Source: Noviherbaspirillum saxi (GTDB lineage Bacteria; Pseudomonadota; Gammaproteobacteria; Burkholderiales; Burkholderiaceae_D). From it: a stretch of DNA of 64,000 bases. The stretch is taken from positions 1 to 64,000 of the forward strand of contig NZ_QYUO01000002.1 in NCBI RefSeq assembly GCF_003591035.1, in the 5' to 3' direction. The notes beneath the pieces were generated by a model. It had not been told where the DNA came from. It did not search any database and saw only the letters and a program-made list of their open reading frames with translations. Below, piece after piece: positions 10,301 through 19,915 of this stretch (the stretch's first letter is position 1; each line of letters begins with the position of its first letter). A program made the position numbers and the translations under genes.

Positions 10301-11503
10301 CAAGTCAAGCAATCCGGCATTGATCTCGGTGCGTGCGGGCCGTCCGTTCCGTGCCGGCGTATAGCTTTCGCTGATTGTGGTGCGCGGCAGATACAAGCCG
10401 TCGTCGGTCTGCAAGGTAAAGTCGGTCAGCGAGATCGCATGTCCATTCTGGCCAAAGGTCGGCATGCCGTCCCGGGCATTGGCGTTATAGTCTTCACGCA
10501 GGGAAATCCGGCCGGCCACCTCGACCAGGTTCATCGGTTCAAGATCCTTGCCCAGCCGCGCCGACACGTTCGAGAGGGTCAGGTCGGCGGTAAAGTTGGC
10601 AACCTTGGCATGATCGAAGCTCAGCCACGCCCGCACCGAACCTTTCCCCTGCTGCATGTCGATCGGGTAATCGACATACGTCCGCCATACCGTCAGATCG
10701 GTATCGTGCAGGTCCGCATACAGTTCGCCCTTCCACATCGCCGCATCGGAAACGCTTCGCGCGAAATGCGGATGGTCAAACGCAGCGCGGATATCGAGCG
10801 GACCGGAATGACTGGCCGGCGGTGTCGCCTTGAGCGCAAAGCGATGATGCCGCCATTCATTGCGCAGCACCAGGTTGACATCATTGAGGGGCAGTTCGGG
10901 CGCGGCGCGTTGCTCGTCGTTCCAGCGCAGCTTGCCGTCCCGCACGACGATCTCGCGCTGTGAGAGCACCCAATCGGCGCCTTTGCTGCTGCCGGTCTTG
11001 CCGGTATCGAGGAGAATGCCGGCGACGTAGAGCTTGCCGTCCGCTCCGCGTCGCACATCCATGTCAGGATTGCTGATCACCAGCTGATGCAGTCGCAGCT
11101 CACCGACGGGAATCGAGAGCCAGGACAAGGTGGCCGATACATTCGGCAAAGTCAGCGCGGCGTTGCCGGACTTGTCATGAATGACCACCTGGTCGAGCGA
11201 CAGGCGGGGATGCAGACCCGACCAGGAAGCCTGGATATCGCCGATCAAGACTCGGTTGCCGATGGCGCGGGTGGCCATGCGCTCCACGTCCACCTTGTAA
11301 TTGTCGATATTCGGTAGAACAACGAAGCGCAGTCCAAGCACCAGCGCGCAGAATGCAAAATACAATACAAGCGTGGTGCGCAGCAGCGCACTGAGCGTAT
11401 AACAAGTGGCTTTATTGGCGATTCGATAACATTGTTTCGTCGCACGCCAGCATGCGGTGATGGAAAAGCCAGTCTGCCCGGGAATGTGTGGATCGATCGA
11501 CAT
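7319..11503 (-). CDS. yhdP: YhdP family AsmA-like phospholipid transport protein
   Basis: This very large product (1394 residues from the ATG at 11503; TTG at 11509 also possible) has one N-terminal membrane segment (LVLYFAFCALVLGLRFVVL, near residues 45-63). A long beta-rich periplasmic region with DUF3971 and AsmA-like C-terminal character follows. Proteins of this group (YhdP, TamB, YdbH in E. coli) bridge the envelope and carry phospholipids to the outer membrane. Length and single anchor match YhdP. The C-terminal stretch MRGVAATVLIDGTADI and AVNPVIGVGTFLAQL is typical. It heads the yhdP-nitrilase-tldD set and is divergent from glnE. Confidence 0.9.
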   Translation of the reverse strand: MSIDPHIPGQTGFSITACWRATKQCYRIANKATCYTLSALLRTTLVLYFAFCALVLGLRFVVLPNIDNYKVDVERMATRAIGNRVLIGDIQASWSGLHPRLSLDQVVIHDKSGNAALTLPNVSATLSWLSIPVGELRLHQLVISNPDMDVRRGADGKLYVAGILLDTGKTGSSKGADWVLSQREIVVRDGKLRWNDEQRAAPELPLNDVNLVLRNEWRHHRFALKATPPASHSGPLDIRAAFDHPHFARSVSDAAMWKGELYADLHDTDLTVWRTYVDYPIDMQQGKGSVRAWLSFDHAKVANFTADLTLSNVSARLGKDLEPMNLVEVAGRISLREDYNANARDGMPTFGQNGHAISLTDFTLQTDDGLYLPRTTISESYTPARNGRPARTEINAGLLDLQTAANFAERLPLPAEQRQMLADFAPRGILRDFSAQWQGAYPEVSGYNVKGEFAGLSLKPQAAREARPKTATTPAQAAVPAIPGFENLTGRVDANDRGGSFSLVSSDLALHAPGYFTDPVIPFERFNMQASWAFQDNSKLLLDVQKIDFMQGELAGAFSGKHLMPLNRQAGKSSGTIDLVGKLNRIELRQVGRYLPIQTPKSLHEWLTGALAGGVVKDVRLKLKGDLSQFPFGRGAGDKSRGEFSVLGKIEGGKLNYAPSLFAEDGKTPMWPIIEDINGTIAFDRARMEIVAASAKSSGTTLSNVKAVIPDLTQHDMMLGVDGEAAGPLQNFLHFTNASPVAGWIEHFTEETKASGNAKLSLSLQLPLNHMHEAKVKGGLHFAGNNVTLRNIMPPLVGTTGKLEFHEKGFNLAGIKTNFLGGPATVSGGTQRDGTTLVKAEGSLSADGLRKIYATPVTQRSAERITGATRYTTSIRVKNKQPEVVVEANLVGVGLDFPAPLRKAVNESMPFRFELSGLPSTDASVLRDEIRLSLGTAIAARYERQKGSEKDAAWRVLRGGIGVNVPPPQPDSGLIVNASMKSLDIDAWRRALTSVVSANRQDAEQNQPDALGIAQYLDPEVLAANATELIVLGRKLDNVVVGASHQNGQWQANIDSEQASGYVTWMEPRFRRGSGRVTARLASLIIPKSAASDVTELLEGNNTTTQMPALDIVAENFELFGKKFGSLEVAAQNARGPNGREWRINKLSIANPDGELSASGKWTSKDGESLSSLAYTLKIADAGRLLDRFGFQQVLRGGKGEMKGEISWKGLPFALDIPTLTGDLQLDLASGQFLKVDPSAAKLLGVLSLQSLPRRLVLDFRDVFSEGFAFDGVNATATIAQGIARTDNFKMRGVAATVLIDGTADIDKEAQNLHVVVIPDINVGAASVVYGLAVNPVIGVGTFLAQLFLREPLMKAFTFEYQVTGPWKDPLVTKLLRKPAETTGEANNRFGTNG

Positions 11504-11735
11504 CAACAATAAATGGTGCGGCTGTTTCTAAAACCAGGCAAAACACAAGGAGTTTTCTGCATACGCTGCATCTGCCGCTTCCTGTTAAGCGCTCCGTGTC
11601 AGAATGCATCATCTTCGCATGGACATCCTGAGTCCGATGCTCGACAATTTACCAATGCACAATCCAGCAACTTGCGAATGAACGGGAGCACTGTCCCTCA
11701 TTCTTCATCCACTTGCCACTTTCATTACCGACACT

Positions 11736-14483
11736 GTGACCCCATCCCTTTTGACCAGCGACCTTGCTTCGAGGTTCTACTCACGATGGCTGAACGCCGA
11801 TTCGGCCCGTACGGACATGGTAACGGAGCTTGCCGAATTATCTATTACCCCGGAGGTTTTTGCTCGCCTTTTACAAAAAGAAACAGCGGCCGGCATGCCG
11901 CTGCCGCGTGCGATGCGCAGAGTACGCAACCTCGTGGTTGCGGCACTGATCGACCGCGATCTGGGCGGGCAAGCAGAGTTGTCGGAAGTTCTTGCGGCCA
12001 TTAGTGCTTTCGCCGACTTTGCCGTGCAGACCCATCTCGCCGCAATTACCGCAGATCTGATGGAATTGCATGGCACGCCGGTCGGCGCCGAATCCGGCCT
12101 GCCGCAGGAAATGATCGTGATCGGCATGGGCAAGCTCGGTGGGAATGAACTCAATGTGTCGTCGGATATCGACCTGATCTTCGTTTACCCGGAAAACGGC
12201 GAAACCCGCGTCACGTCACCAGAGCAACGCCAGTTGTCGAATCATGAATTTTTCATCCGCGTCGGCAAGAAGCTGATCGGCGCGCTGTCGGAACTGACGG
12301 AAGACGGCTTTACCTTCCGGGTAGATATGGCTTTGCGTCCCAATGGCGCGTCCGGACCGCTGGCTGCCAGCCTGGCAATGGTGGAGGAATATCTGCTGGT
12401 GCAGGGACGCGAGTGGGAACGCTATGCCTGGGTCAAGGCGCGCGCACTGACCGGGCATCCGGACGACATCGCCGCACTGGAACAGATCGTGCGGCCGTTC
12501 GTCTACCGGCGCTATCTGGATTTCGGCGCGATCGATGCGCTGCGCAACATGCACGCACAGATTCGCGCCGAAGTGAAGCGACAGGAAATCCGTCACCCGG
12601 AGCGGGCGAACAACGTCAAGTTGGGACGGGGCGGCATACGTGAGATCGAATTCCTTGCCCAGGTGTTCCAGTTGATTCGCGGCGGGCGCGATCCTTCGCT
12701 GCAGGACCGTTCCACCCGCGTTACCCTCGACACGCTCGCGTCGAAAAACCTGCTCTCTGTCGAGGAGGTCGCCCAGCTGCAGCAAGCGTACGCCTTTTTG
12801 CGCAATATCGAGCATAGGCTGCAATATCTGGACGATGCACAGACCCATACCTTCCCCTCCGGTCCCGACGATCAGTTAAGGGTGGCGCGCATGATGGGTT
12901 TCGACGATGTGACTTCATTGCTGGCAGCGCTGGATGGTCACCGTGCCATTGTCGCCGCGCAGTTCGATGCGATCTTCGCTGACAAAAGCAGCGGCCAGCC
13001 CGCGACGCCAGAAGAGGAACATCCGCGCATCGTTCACTCCGGCTTCTCCGACGCGGAAAACCGTGAAGTGGTCGAAGCCCGCCTGAATGCGCTCGGCTTC
13101 GACGATGTGAGTAGCGCATCGGCAAGGCTGCTGGCCACCGCACAGTCGCCGCGAATGCATTCCCTGCCCGACACCAGTCGAACCAGGTTGATGGCCTTGA
13201 TCAACGCAGCCCTGCCTCTGATCGCAGCAACTTCTGCCACTCATGCCGCCACTCTTGGCCGGCTGCTGGATTTTCTCGAAGCGATTGCGCGCCGCGCCGC
13301 CTATCTGGCCCTGCTCACCGAGTTTCCGCATACCCTGGGCCGCGTCATTCGCATGATGGGCGCCAGCGACTGGGCGGCCAAATATCTGACACGGCATCCT
13401 ATCCTGCTGGACGAACTGCTGGATGACCGCACACTGCAGTCCACGCCCGACTGGCCGGCCTTTGCTGACGAAGTCACGCGCCAGCTCGACGCAATCGACG
13501 GCGATACTGAACAGCAAATGAATGTGTTGCGTGACCTGCACCATGCGCAACTGTTCCGGCTATTAGCGCAAGACCTTGAAGGCGCACTGACGGTGGAACG
13601 TCTCGCCGATCATTTATCTGCACTGGCCGATATCCTGGTCGGCGCCACGGTCCGCGCGGTATGGAAGAACATTCACAACCGTCACCGGGAGGTGCCACGG
13701 TTTGCGGTGATCGCCTACGGCAAGTTGGGAGGCAAGGAGTTGGGCTATGCATCCGACCTGGACGTGATCTTCCTGTTCGACGATGACAACCACGAAGCAC
13801 CGGCCCTGTACGCAAGGCTGGCGCAGCGCTTCATCACGTGGATGACCACGCATACGCCGGCCGGCATCCTGTTCGATATCGATATCGCGCTTCGTCCGGA
13901 TGGGGCCAGCGGATTGCTGGTATCCAGAGTGCCCGCGTTCGAAAAGTACCAGGCGGAGAATGCGTGGCTCTGGGAACACCAGGCGCTCACCCGTGCCCGT
14001 TTCTGCGCCGGCGATGCCGAAATCGGCGCCCGGTTCGAAGCGATTCGCGAACAGGTGCTGCGTCAACAGCGCGACGAGGAGGCGCTACGGCGCGAAGTGG
14101 CGGCCATGCGCACCAAAATGCATGAGGCGCATCCCAACCGCTCGCAGCAATTCGATCTCAAGCATGATGCGGGCGGGATGATCGATATCGAGTTTATCGT
14201 ACAGTTTCTGGTGCTATCTCATGCCTGTACTTATCCGCAGCTGACTGCGGATATCGGGAATATTGCCTTGCTTAAGCTTTGCGGGGAATTGGGGTTGATC
14301 GATGCCGGGCTGGCGGGAGATGTTGCGGATGCTTATCGGGCGTTCAGGAAGTTGCAGCATCAGATTCGCTTGCAGGGAAGTGAACGGGCGCGGGTTGAGG
14401 TGGAGAAGGTGGAGGTGCAGGCGGCGCGGGTTCGGCAGTTGTGGGGGATGACTTTGGGGCGTAGTCGGGGTGCCGAGGATTGA
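11736..14483 (+). CDS. glnE: Bifunctional glutamine synthetase adenylyltransferase / adenylyl-removing enzyme
   Basis: GlnE adenylylates and deadenylylates glutamine synthetase in response to PII and glutamine. Two nucleotidyltransferase domains are visible: GMGKLGGNELNVSSDIDL near residues 130-147 and AYGKLGGKELGYASDLDV near 659-676. Each has the GG...SDxD signature, as expected of N- and C-terminal catalytic halves. The 915-residue length is normal. The start is a GTG at 11736, inferred because no upstream in-frame ATG exists. The C-terminus runs into a large inverted repeat 10 bases after the stop. Confidence 0.95.
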   Translation: MTPSLLTSDLASRFYSRWLNADSARTDMVTELAELSITPEVFARLLQKETAAGMPLPRAMRRVRNLVVAALIDRDLGGQAELSEVLAAISAFADFAVQTHLAAITADLMELHGTPVGAESGLPQEMIVIGMGKLGGNELNVSSDIDLIFVYPENGETRVTSPEQRQLSNHEFFIRVGKKLIGALSELTEDGFTFRVDMALRPNGASGPLAASLAMVEEYLLVQGREWERYAWVKARALTGHPDDIAALEQIVRPFVYRRYLDFGAIDALRNMHAQIRAEVKRQEIRHPERANNVKLGRGGIREIEFLAQVFQLIRGGRDPSLQDRSTRVTLDTLASKNLLSVEEVAQLQQAYAFLRNIEHRLQYLDDAQTHTFPSGPDDQLRVARMMGFDDVTSLLAALDGHRAIVAAQFDAIFADKSSGQPATPEEEHPRIVHSGFSDAENREVVEARLNALGFDDVSSASARLLATAQSPRMHSLPDTSRTRLMALINAALPLIAATSATHAATLGRLLDFLEAIARRAAYLALLTEFPHTLGRVIRMMGASDWAAKYLTRHPILLDELLDDRTLQSTPDWPAFADEVTRQLDAIDGDTEQQMNVLRDLHHAQLFRLLAQDLEGALTVERLADHLSALADILVGATVRAVWKNIHNRHREVPRFAVIAYGKLGGKELGYASDLDVIFLFDDDNHEAPALYARLAQRFITWMTTHTPAGILFDIDIALRPDGASGLLVSRVPAFEKYQAENAWLWEHQALTRARFCAGDAEIGARFEAIREQVLRQQRDEEALRREVAAMRTKMHEAHPNRSQQFDLKHDAGGMIDIEFIVQFLVLSHACTYPQLTADIGNIALLKLCGELGLIDAGLAGDVADAYRAFRKLQHQIRLQGSERARVEVEKVEVQAARVRQLWGMTLGRSRGAED

Positions 14484-14631
14484 GATGTCGGGTTTTCTTC
14501 GGTGATTCTGGTCTGTAGTCTCTTCGTGGATGCTTGCCGGGACTGGCCCCGGCGGGCAACTCACTTTTTTGCTTCGCCAAAAAAGTAAGCAAAAAAGGCG
14601 AACCCTGCATCGCCGCCCGCTTCGCGGGTTC

Positions 14632-14738
14632 CCAAAAGAGTACGGGCCGAAACGGGAAGCGCAGAACTCGCCTTCGGCTCCCCTCGGCGGGCCCAGACAA
14701 CTGCGCTTCTTTTTCCGTTTCGGCCCGTGCTCTTTTGG
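14632..14738. repeat. Internal hairpin of the left unit
   Basis: CCAAAAGAG and the neighbouring TACGGGCCGAAACGG pair with CCGTTTCGGCCCGTG and CTCTTTTGG. The loop end carries AACTCGCCTTCGGCT and CAGACAACT. The loop-side motif is shared with the hairpin at 14960-15053, but the stem sequence is not. Confidence 0.75.
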
Positions 14739-14959
14739 CGTCGCTACAAGGGAAGTGCCTTTACCCCATCCCCACCCTGGCCCTCCCCTTGAAGGGGAGG
14801 GAACTCGACATCCTTTATTTTTTTGAAGCCGGTAGGTATGGGAAACAGCGAGATCAATACTCTCGTGACTCCTGCAAAGTAAAGAACTCATGATTCCCTC
14901 CCCTTCAAGGGGAGGGCCAGGGTGGGGATGGGGTAAAGGCAGTTTCCGCTGTGAGCAGC

Positions 14960-15053
14960 CGCGTAATTGCCTGCTCGTGCGGATAAAGAAGCGAAACTTG
15001 TCTGAGCCGAAGGCGAGTTTGTTTCGCTTCCCGCATGGGCAGGCAATTACGCG
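14960..15053. repeat. Internal hairpin of the right unit
   Basis: CGCGTAATTGCCTGC pairs exactly with GCAGGCAATTACGCG. On the minus strand the interior holds AAACTCGCCTTCGGCTCAG, matching the left unit's interior, while the stem is unrelated to the left unit's stem. Confidence 0.75.
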
Positions 15054-15187
15054 GGTACCCGAAGGGCTGCGAGCGCCGGTCGCCTTTCTTTGCTTACTTT
15101 CTTTGGCGAAGCAAAGAAAGTAAGTGGCCCGCCGGGGCCACTCCCGGCCAGGATCCACGAAGAACCTACAGACCAGAGACACCGAAG

Positions 15188-15221
15188 AAAAAAGGCGCAT
15201 CCAATTAAAACTGGACACGCC
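15188..15221 (-). terminator. Rho-independent terminator of gap
   Basis: Read on the minus strand, GGCGTGTCCA pairs with TGGATGCGCC (apart from a TG/TG mismatch inside) and is followed by six T residues. It begins 26 bases after the gap stop codon. Confidence 0.7.
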
Positions 15222-15247
15222 TCCACAAACAACAACCTACCAAATAA

Positions 15248-16258
15248 TTACTTAGCCGACATCAACGCAACAGTCGTATCCAGCATACGGTTGGAGAAAC
15301 CCCACTCGTTGTCATACCACGATGACACCTTGACCAAACGACCCGAAACCTTGGTCAGCGTCGCATCGAAATTGCTCGACGCCGGGTTGTGATTGAAGTC
15401 CACCGAAACCAGCGGATCGGTGTTGTAAGTCAGGATACCCTTCAACGCGCCATCCGAAGCTTCCTTCATGATCGCATTGATTTCATCCACCGTCGTGTCA
15501 CGTGCAGCGACAAACGACAAGTCAACGATCGACACGTTGATGGTCGGAACGCGGATCGCGAAACCGTCCAGCTTGCCGTTCAATTCCGGCAGCACCAGGC
15601 CCACCGCTGCAGCAGCGCCGGTCTTGGTCGGGATCATCGACTGGGTGGCCGAACGTGCGCGGCGCAGGTCTTCATGCATCACGTCGGTCAGCACCTGGTC
15701 ATTGGTGTAGGCATGGACCGTAGTCATCAGGCCGTTTTCAACACCGATCTTGTCGTGCAGCGGCTTGACCAGCGGTGCCAGGCAGTTGGTGGTGCAGGAC
15801 GCGTTCGAGATCACAGTGTCCGATGCCTTCAGCACGTTCTGGTTGACGCCGAATACCACTGTCGCGTCGACATCCTTGCCGCCCGGTGCGGAGATGATGA
15901 CTTTCTTGGCGCCGCCCTTGATGTGCGCGGAAGCTTTTTCCTTGGTGGTGAAGAAGCCGGTGCACTCGAGCACGACGTCGACGTTCAGCTCGCCCCATGG
16001 AATTTCAGCGGGATTGCGTTGTGCGAAAACCTTGATCTTGTCGCCGTTGACGATCATGAAATCGCCGTCGACTTCCACGGTGCCGGGGAATTTGCCATGC
16101 GCAGTGTCATAGCGGGTCAGATGGGCGTTCGATTGCGCATTGCCGAGGTCGTTGATCGCAACGATCTGGATGTCATTCTTCTTGCCGCCTTCATAGTGTG
16201 CACGAAGAATGTTGCGGCCGATACGGCCGTAGCCGTTGATTGCGACGCGGATAGTCAT
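15248..16258 (-). CDS. gap: Glyceraldehyde-3-phosphate dehydrogenase, type I
   Basis: GAPDH oxidises glyceraldehyde-3-phosphate to 1,3-bisphosphoglycerate with NAD. The product begins [16 protein letters not shown] (NAD-binding Rossmann start). It has the catalytic Cys in [12 protein letters not shown] near residue 154 and a C-terminus with [12 protein letters not shown]. Length is 336 residues, as in other bacterial type I enzymes. The ATG at 16258 is chosen because AAGGAGAAAACC stands directly before it; a longer in-frame ATG lacks this. It lies 79 bases downstream of tkt on the same strand, a common Burkholderiales pair. Confidence 0.97.
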   Translation of the reverse strand: MTIRVAINGYGRIGRNILRAHYEGGKKNDIQIVAINDLGNAQSNAHLTRYDTAHGKFPGTVEVDGDFMIVNGDKIKVFAQRNPAEIPWGELNVDVVLECTGFFTTKEKASAHIKGGAKKVIISAPGGKDVDATVVFGVNQNVLKASDTVISNASCTTNCLAPLVKPLHDKIGVENGLMTTVHAYTNDQVLTDVMHEDLRRARSATQSMIPTKTGAAAAVGLVLPELNGKLDGFAIRVPTINVSIVDLSFVAARDTTVDEINAIMKEASDGALKGILTYNTDPLVSVDFNHNPASSNFDATLTKVSGRLVKVSSWYDNEWGFSNRMLDTTVALMSAK

Positions 16259-16298
16259 GGTTTTCTCCTTAACGTAAAAATCAATCTGCTGCGCCGTC

Positions 16299-16321
16299 CT
16301 CCCTTGCGACAAGCAAGGGAG
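16299..16321. terminator. Hairpin between tkt and gap
   Basis: CTCCCTTGC (16299-16307) pairs perfectly with GCAAGGGAG (16313-16321) around a 5-nt loop, 17 bases beyond the tkt stop. No T run follows on the minus strand, so it may be a processing or stability element rather than a full stop. Confidence 0.5.
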
Positions 16322-16337
16322 AACCGGACAATTCCAA

Positions 16338-18332
16338 TTAAGCCAAAACCGATTTCACCTTGGCGACGACGTTCTCCGTCGTGAAGCCGAAGTGCTTGAA
16401 CAGCACGCCCGCCGGAGCGGACTCGCCAAAGGTGTCGATGCCAACCACCGCACCTTCAAGGCCGACGTACTTGTACCAGAAGTCGGTGACGCCGGCTTCG
16501 ACCGCGACGCGCGGCAGGCCTTTCGTCAACACGCTTGCCTTGTAGGCTGCGTCCTGGCGGTCGAACACGTCGGTGCTCGGCATCGAAACCACACGTACTG
16601 CAACGCCCTGCATCGCCAGCTCGTCGGCCGATTTCATCGCCAGTTCCACTTCGGAACCGGTCGCAATCAAGATTGCTTTCGCATCGGCTGCGTCACGCAA
16701 TACATAGCCGCCGCGCTGGATATCGGCGATCTGCTGCTCGCTGCGCTCCATGTACGGCAGGTTCTGGCGCGAGAAAATCAGGGTGCTCGGGCCGTTGCTG
16801 CGCTTGACCGCCTGTTGCCATGCGACCGCGGACTCGACGGTATCGCAAGGACGCCAGTTATCCAGGTTCGGGATCAGACGCAGGCTGGAGATATGTTCGA
16901 CCGACTGGTGAGTCGGGCCATCTTCGCCCAGTCCGATCGAATCGTGCGTGAACACGAACAGCGAACGAATCTTCATCAGCGCCGCCATGCGCAGTGCATT
17001 GCGGCTGTAATCCGAGAAGGTCAGGAAGGTTGCGCCGAACGGCAGGTAGCCGCCATGCAGTGCAATGCCGTTCATGATCGCAGCCATGCCGAACTCACGC
17101 ACACCGTAATTGACGTGGTTGCCCGGCTGATCGCTACGCACCGCGACGCATTCCTTCCAGTTCGTCAGGTTCGAACCGGTGAGGTCCGCCGATCCGCCAA
17201 GGAATTCCGGCAGCACCGGCGCCAGCGCCTGAATCGCATTCTGGCTCGCCTTGCGGGTCGCGATGGCTTCCTTCTTTTCTACGCAGGATGCAACATATGC
17301 CTTCATCGCATCGTCAAGATTGCCTGGCAATTCGCCTTTCATGCGGCGCAACAGCTCGCCGGCTTCCTGCGGATAGCGCTCGTCATATGCCTTGAACAAT
17401 GCATTCCATTCGTTTTCCAATGCCTGGCCCGTAGCCTTCGCATCCCATGCCGCATACACGTCGGCCGGAACTTCGAATGGCATGTGCGTCCACGAAATCG
17501 CTTCGCGCGTAGCGGTAATTTCCTTGTCGCCCAGCGCAGCTCCGTGCACCTTGTCGGAGCCCTGCATATTAGGCGCTCCTTTGCCGATGATTGTCTTGCA
17601 ACAGATCAATGTCGGCTTGTTCGAGGTTTTCGCTTGCGCAATCGCAGCGTCAACCGCAGTCACATCGTGTCCATCGACATTGCGGATCACGTTCCAGCCG
17701 TAGGCTTCGAAACGCTTTGGCGTGTCGTCGGTGAACCAGCCGTCGACCTTGCCGTCGATGGAGATGCCGTTGTCGTCATACAGTGCAATCAGCTTGGACA
17801 GGCGCAGCGTGCCGGCCAGCGAGCAGGCTTCGTGCGAAATACCTTCCATCAGGCAGCCGTCGCCCAGGAACACGTAGGTGAAATGATCGACGACGCCGAA
17901 GCCCGGCTTGTTGAATTCGGCGGCGAGCAGTTTTTCGGCCAGCGCCATGCCGACCGCATTGGTGAGGCCCTGTCCGAGCGGACCGGTCGTGGTCTCGACA
18001 CCTTCGGTAATTTCGTATTCCGGATGGCCGGGAGTCTTGGAGTGCAGTTGACGGAAATTCTTGATTTCATCCATCGACAAGTCATAGCCGCTCAGGTGCA
18101 GCAACGCATACTGCAGCATGGAACCATGGCCGTTGGAGATGACGAAACGGTCACGATTGATCCAGCGCGGATTGGCGGGGTTGTGGCGATGATGCTTGGC
18201 CCACAGTGCAACGGCAATTTCTGCCATGCCCATCGGCATGCCGGGATGGCCGGAATTTGCCTTCTGTACTGCGTCCATCGCCAATGCGCGGATCGCATTG
18301 GCCATCTTGTCGGTTGGGAGAGTGGAAGTCAT
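16338..18332 (-). CDS. tkt: Transketolase
   Basis: Transketolase moves two-carbon units between sugar phosphates using thiamine diphosphate. The 664-residue sequence shows [19 protein letters not shown] near the N-terminus, the ThDP motif [18 protein letters not shown] around residue 155-172, the pyrimidine-domain [14 protein letters not shown] and a C-terminal domain beginning after [19 protein letters not shown]. Length is typical. It precedes gap and is divergent from rsmE, with about 280 bases of spacer in which I see no gene. Confidence 0.97.
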   Translation of the reverse strand: MTSTLPTDKMANAIRALAMDAVQKANSGHPGMPMGMAEIAVALWAKHHRHNPANPRWINRDRFVISNGHGSMLQYALLHLSGYDLSMDEIKNFRQLHSKTPGHPEYEITEGVETTTGPLGQGLTNAVGMALAEKLLAAEFNKPGFGVVDHFTYVFLGDGCLMEGISHEACSLAGTLRLSKLIALYDDNGISIDGKVDGWFTDDTPKRFEAYGWNVIRNVDGHDVTAVDAAIAQAKTSNKPTLICCKTIIGKGAPNMQGSDKVHGAALGDKEITATREAISWTHMPFEVPADVYAAWDAKATGQALENEWNALFKAYDERYPQEAGELLRRMKGELPGNLDDAMKAYVASCVEKKEAIATRKASQNAIQALAPVLPEFLGGSADLTGSNLTNWKECVAVRSDQPGNHVNYGVREFGMAAIMNGIALHGGYLPFGATFLTFSDYSRNALRMAALMKIRSLFVFTHDSIGLGEDGPTHQSVEHISSLRLIPNLDNWRPCDTVESAVAWQQAVKRSNGPSTLIFSRQNLPYMERSEQQIADIQRGGYVLRDAADAKAILIATGSEVELAMKSADELAMQGVAVRVVSMPSTDVFDRQDAAYKASVLTKGLPRVAVEAGVTDFWYKYVGLEGAVVGIDTFGESAPAGVLFKHFGFTTENVVAKVKSVLA

Positions 18333-18613
18333 GTCAAATCAAGGTATGTGGCGGGTCTTGGAGCGGTTCCCGGCGCAAGGCGTAGTTCCGCGCGGGATGT
18401 TGCAAAGCCCGATATTTTACCAGACTGGGCCTGCCGGAATTAAAATCGGGAATTCTGGATCGCCGATCGAAGCGGCAACCGATGGAATGGATGTCGGCTG
18501 TATGCTTTTGGCCGAATTCGGTTGACGCCTGCGTTTTGTAAAAACAATGTTCCAACAATTCTAATGCCGGCCTTGCCTGCAGCTTGAGCCGCCGGACCCG
18601 CCCATCGAGAAAC

Positions 18614-19339
18614 ATGCCGCGCTTTTATTACCCCTACCCGCTTGCCATTGGCACCATTGCCACATTACCGGAGCAAATTGCACATCATCTCAATGTCCTG
18701 CGTTTGAACACCGGAGAGCAGATTGTCCTGTTTAACGGGGACGGAGGCGAGTATACGGCCACACTGAATACTCTGGACCGCAGAAAAGCCATCGCTGAAA
18801 TCAAGACGTTTTCGCCGCGCGAAGCGGAACTTCCTTATGCGATCACGCTGGCGCAAGCCCTGCCCGAAGGCAGCAAAATGGATTGGGTGATTGAAAAAGC
18901 GGTAGAACTGGGTGCCGCGGCGATACAACCGATTGCCGCGCAGCGCTGCGTAGTCAGGCTATCCGCAGAGCGTGCAGGCAAAAAAATGGAACATTGGCAA
19001 GGCATTATCGCGGCGGCGGCAGAACAAAGCGGGCGCAACCGACTTGCTCATCTCAGTGAACCGGTATCTTTTTCGCAATGGGTGGCGCAAAGCGGATTGC
19101 ACCGCCGCATCATGCTGTCGCCGCGAGCGGAACAATCCCTGTCAGACTGGGCGCGCCACCACCCCCCCCAATCCGTGTCGCTATTAATAGGTCCGGAAGG
19201 AGGATTTACCGAAGTGGAAGAAAATGCAGCGCTTGCCAATGGCGTTCTTGCATTATCGGCCGGACCGCGCGTGCTGCGGACGGAAACGGCTGGTCTGGCA
19301 GCATTGGCGGCGATCAATGCGGTCTGGGGCGAATTTTAG
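18614..19339 (+). CDS. rsmE: 16S rRNA m3U1498 methyltransferase RsmE
   Basis: RsmE methylates U1498 of 16S rRNA. The 241-residue protein starts MPRFYYPYPL, has an N-terminal PUA-like region, and ends with the SPOUT knot: LLIGPEGGFTEVEENAAL and LSAGPRVLRTETAGLAAL, the SAM-binding trefoil. The ATG at 18614 is preferred over an upstream one at 18584 since the conserved R-F-Y start follows it directly. The neighbours (tkt, a YidB-like gene) give no functional hint. Confidence 0.93.
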   Translation: MPRFYYPYPLAIGTIATLPEQIAHHLNVLRLNTGEQIVLFNGDGGEYTATLNTLDRRKAIAEIKTFSPREAELPYAITLAQALPEGSKMDWVIEKAVELGAAAIQPIAAQRCVVRLSAERAGKKMEHWQGIIAAAAEQSGRNRLAHLSEPVSFSQWVAQSGLHRRIMLSPRAEQSLSDWARHHPPQSVSLLIGPEGGFTEVEENAALANGVLALSAGPRVLRTETAGLAALAAINAVWGEF

Positions 19340-19473
19340 AACTTGTTCATGGGCATCTTTCGTGCCTGGATTTTTCCGCGTTAAGTCTAAATCAAACTTA
19401 TCGCTGATTGCCTGACGCAATCACGGTAATTGCCCTAAGGTGACTGCTTTGTCCAAACCGAATCAGGAGGTGC

Positions 19474-19896
19474 ATGATGGGGTTACTCGACAAGGCATTC
19501 GAAATGCTTGGCGACAATCATTTGCCGTTGATGGATTCCAGAACGCGTCTTCTGCAAGCCGCGCTATCGCTGATTGCCAATAATGGTCAGAGCGGTGGGC
19601 TGCACGGTCTGGCTGAACGATTCCAGGAAGCGGGACTGGATAACATCATGCGCTCATGGATCGGGTCAGGTACCAATATGCCCGCCAGCGCGTCGCAGAT
19701 GAAACAGGTCCTGGGCGAAGGCCAGTTGCAGCAAATCGCCGAAGAAACCGGTTACACCGAGCAGGAAGCGGCCGAACACCTGAGCGAAATGCTGCCCGAG
19801 CTGATCGATCAGCTGACGCCCGCCGGTCATGTTCCGCCGGGCGGAGTCGGCAATATGAGCGCCTTGCTCGACCATTTCATGGGCGGCTATCACTGA
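19474..19896 (+). CDS. YidB / DUF937 family protein
   Basis: The 140-residue protein begins MMGLLDKAFEMLGDN and contains GQSGGLHGLAERFQEAGLD and a C-terminal EEAAEHLSEMLPELIDQLTPAG. This glycine-turn, helix-rich pattern is that of the YidB (DUF937) family, found widely in proteobacteria and without known activity. AGGAGG stands eight bases before the ATG. It lies 19 bases upstream of mtfA and may be cotranscribed with it. Confidence 0.8.
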   Translation: MMGLLDKAFEMLGDNHLPLMDSRTRLLQAALSLIANNGQSGGLHGLAERFQEAGLDNIMRSWIGSGTNMPASASQMKQVLGEGQLQQIAEETGYTEQEAAEHLSEMLPELIDQLTPAGHVPPGGVGNMSALLDHFMGGYH

Positions 19897-19915
19897 AATA
19901 CAGCAAAATGGCGGC

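Larger units (their letters stand above)
14493..15191. repeat. 700-bp nested inverted repeat between glnE and gap
   Basis: The whole glnE-gap gap is a head-to-head pair of about 300-bp units. The outer arms (TTTTCTTCGGT..CTGGTCTGTAG..TCTTCGTGGAT..GGCCCCGGCGGGC..) at 14493-14602 recur inverted at 15081-15191 with roughly 85-90% identity. A 46-bp block at 14757-14802 (beginning GCCTTTACCCCATCCCC) is repeated exactly inverted at 14895-14940 and itself contains CCCTCCCCTTGAAGGGGAGGG-type dyad symmetry. The single-copy centre is 14803-14894. Short frames inside are by-products of the symmetry; I see no gene. Confidence 0.9.

Noticed and set aside
14530..15392. Several open frames of 70-330 codons inside the glnE-gap inverted repeat
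   Set aside because: They mirror each other on both strands as a product of the palindrome, have no ribosome sites and are rich in Pro/Gly low-complexity runs.
16392..18443. 683-codon plus-strand frame opposite tkt
   Set aside because: Antisense shadow of tkt, which shows complete transketolase motifs.
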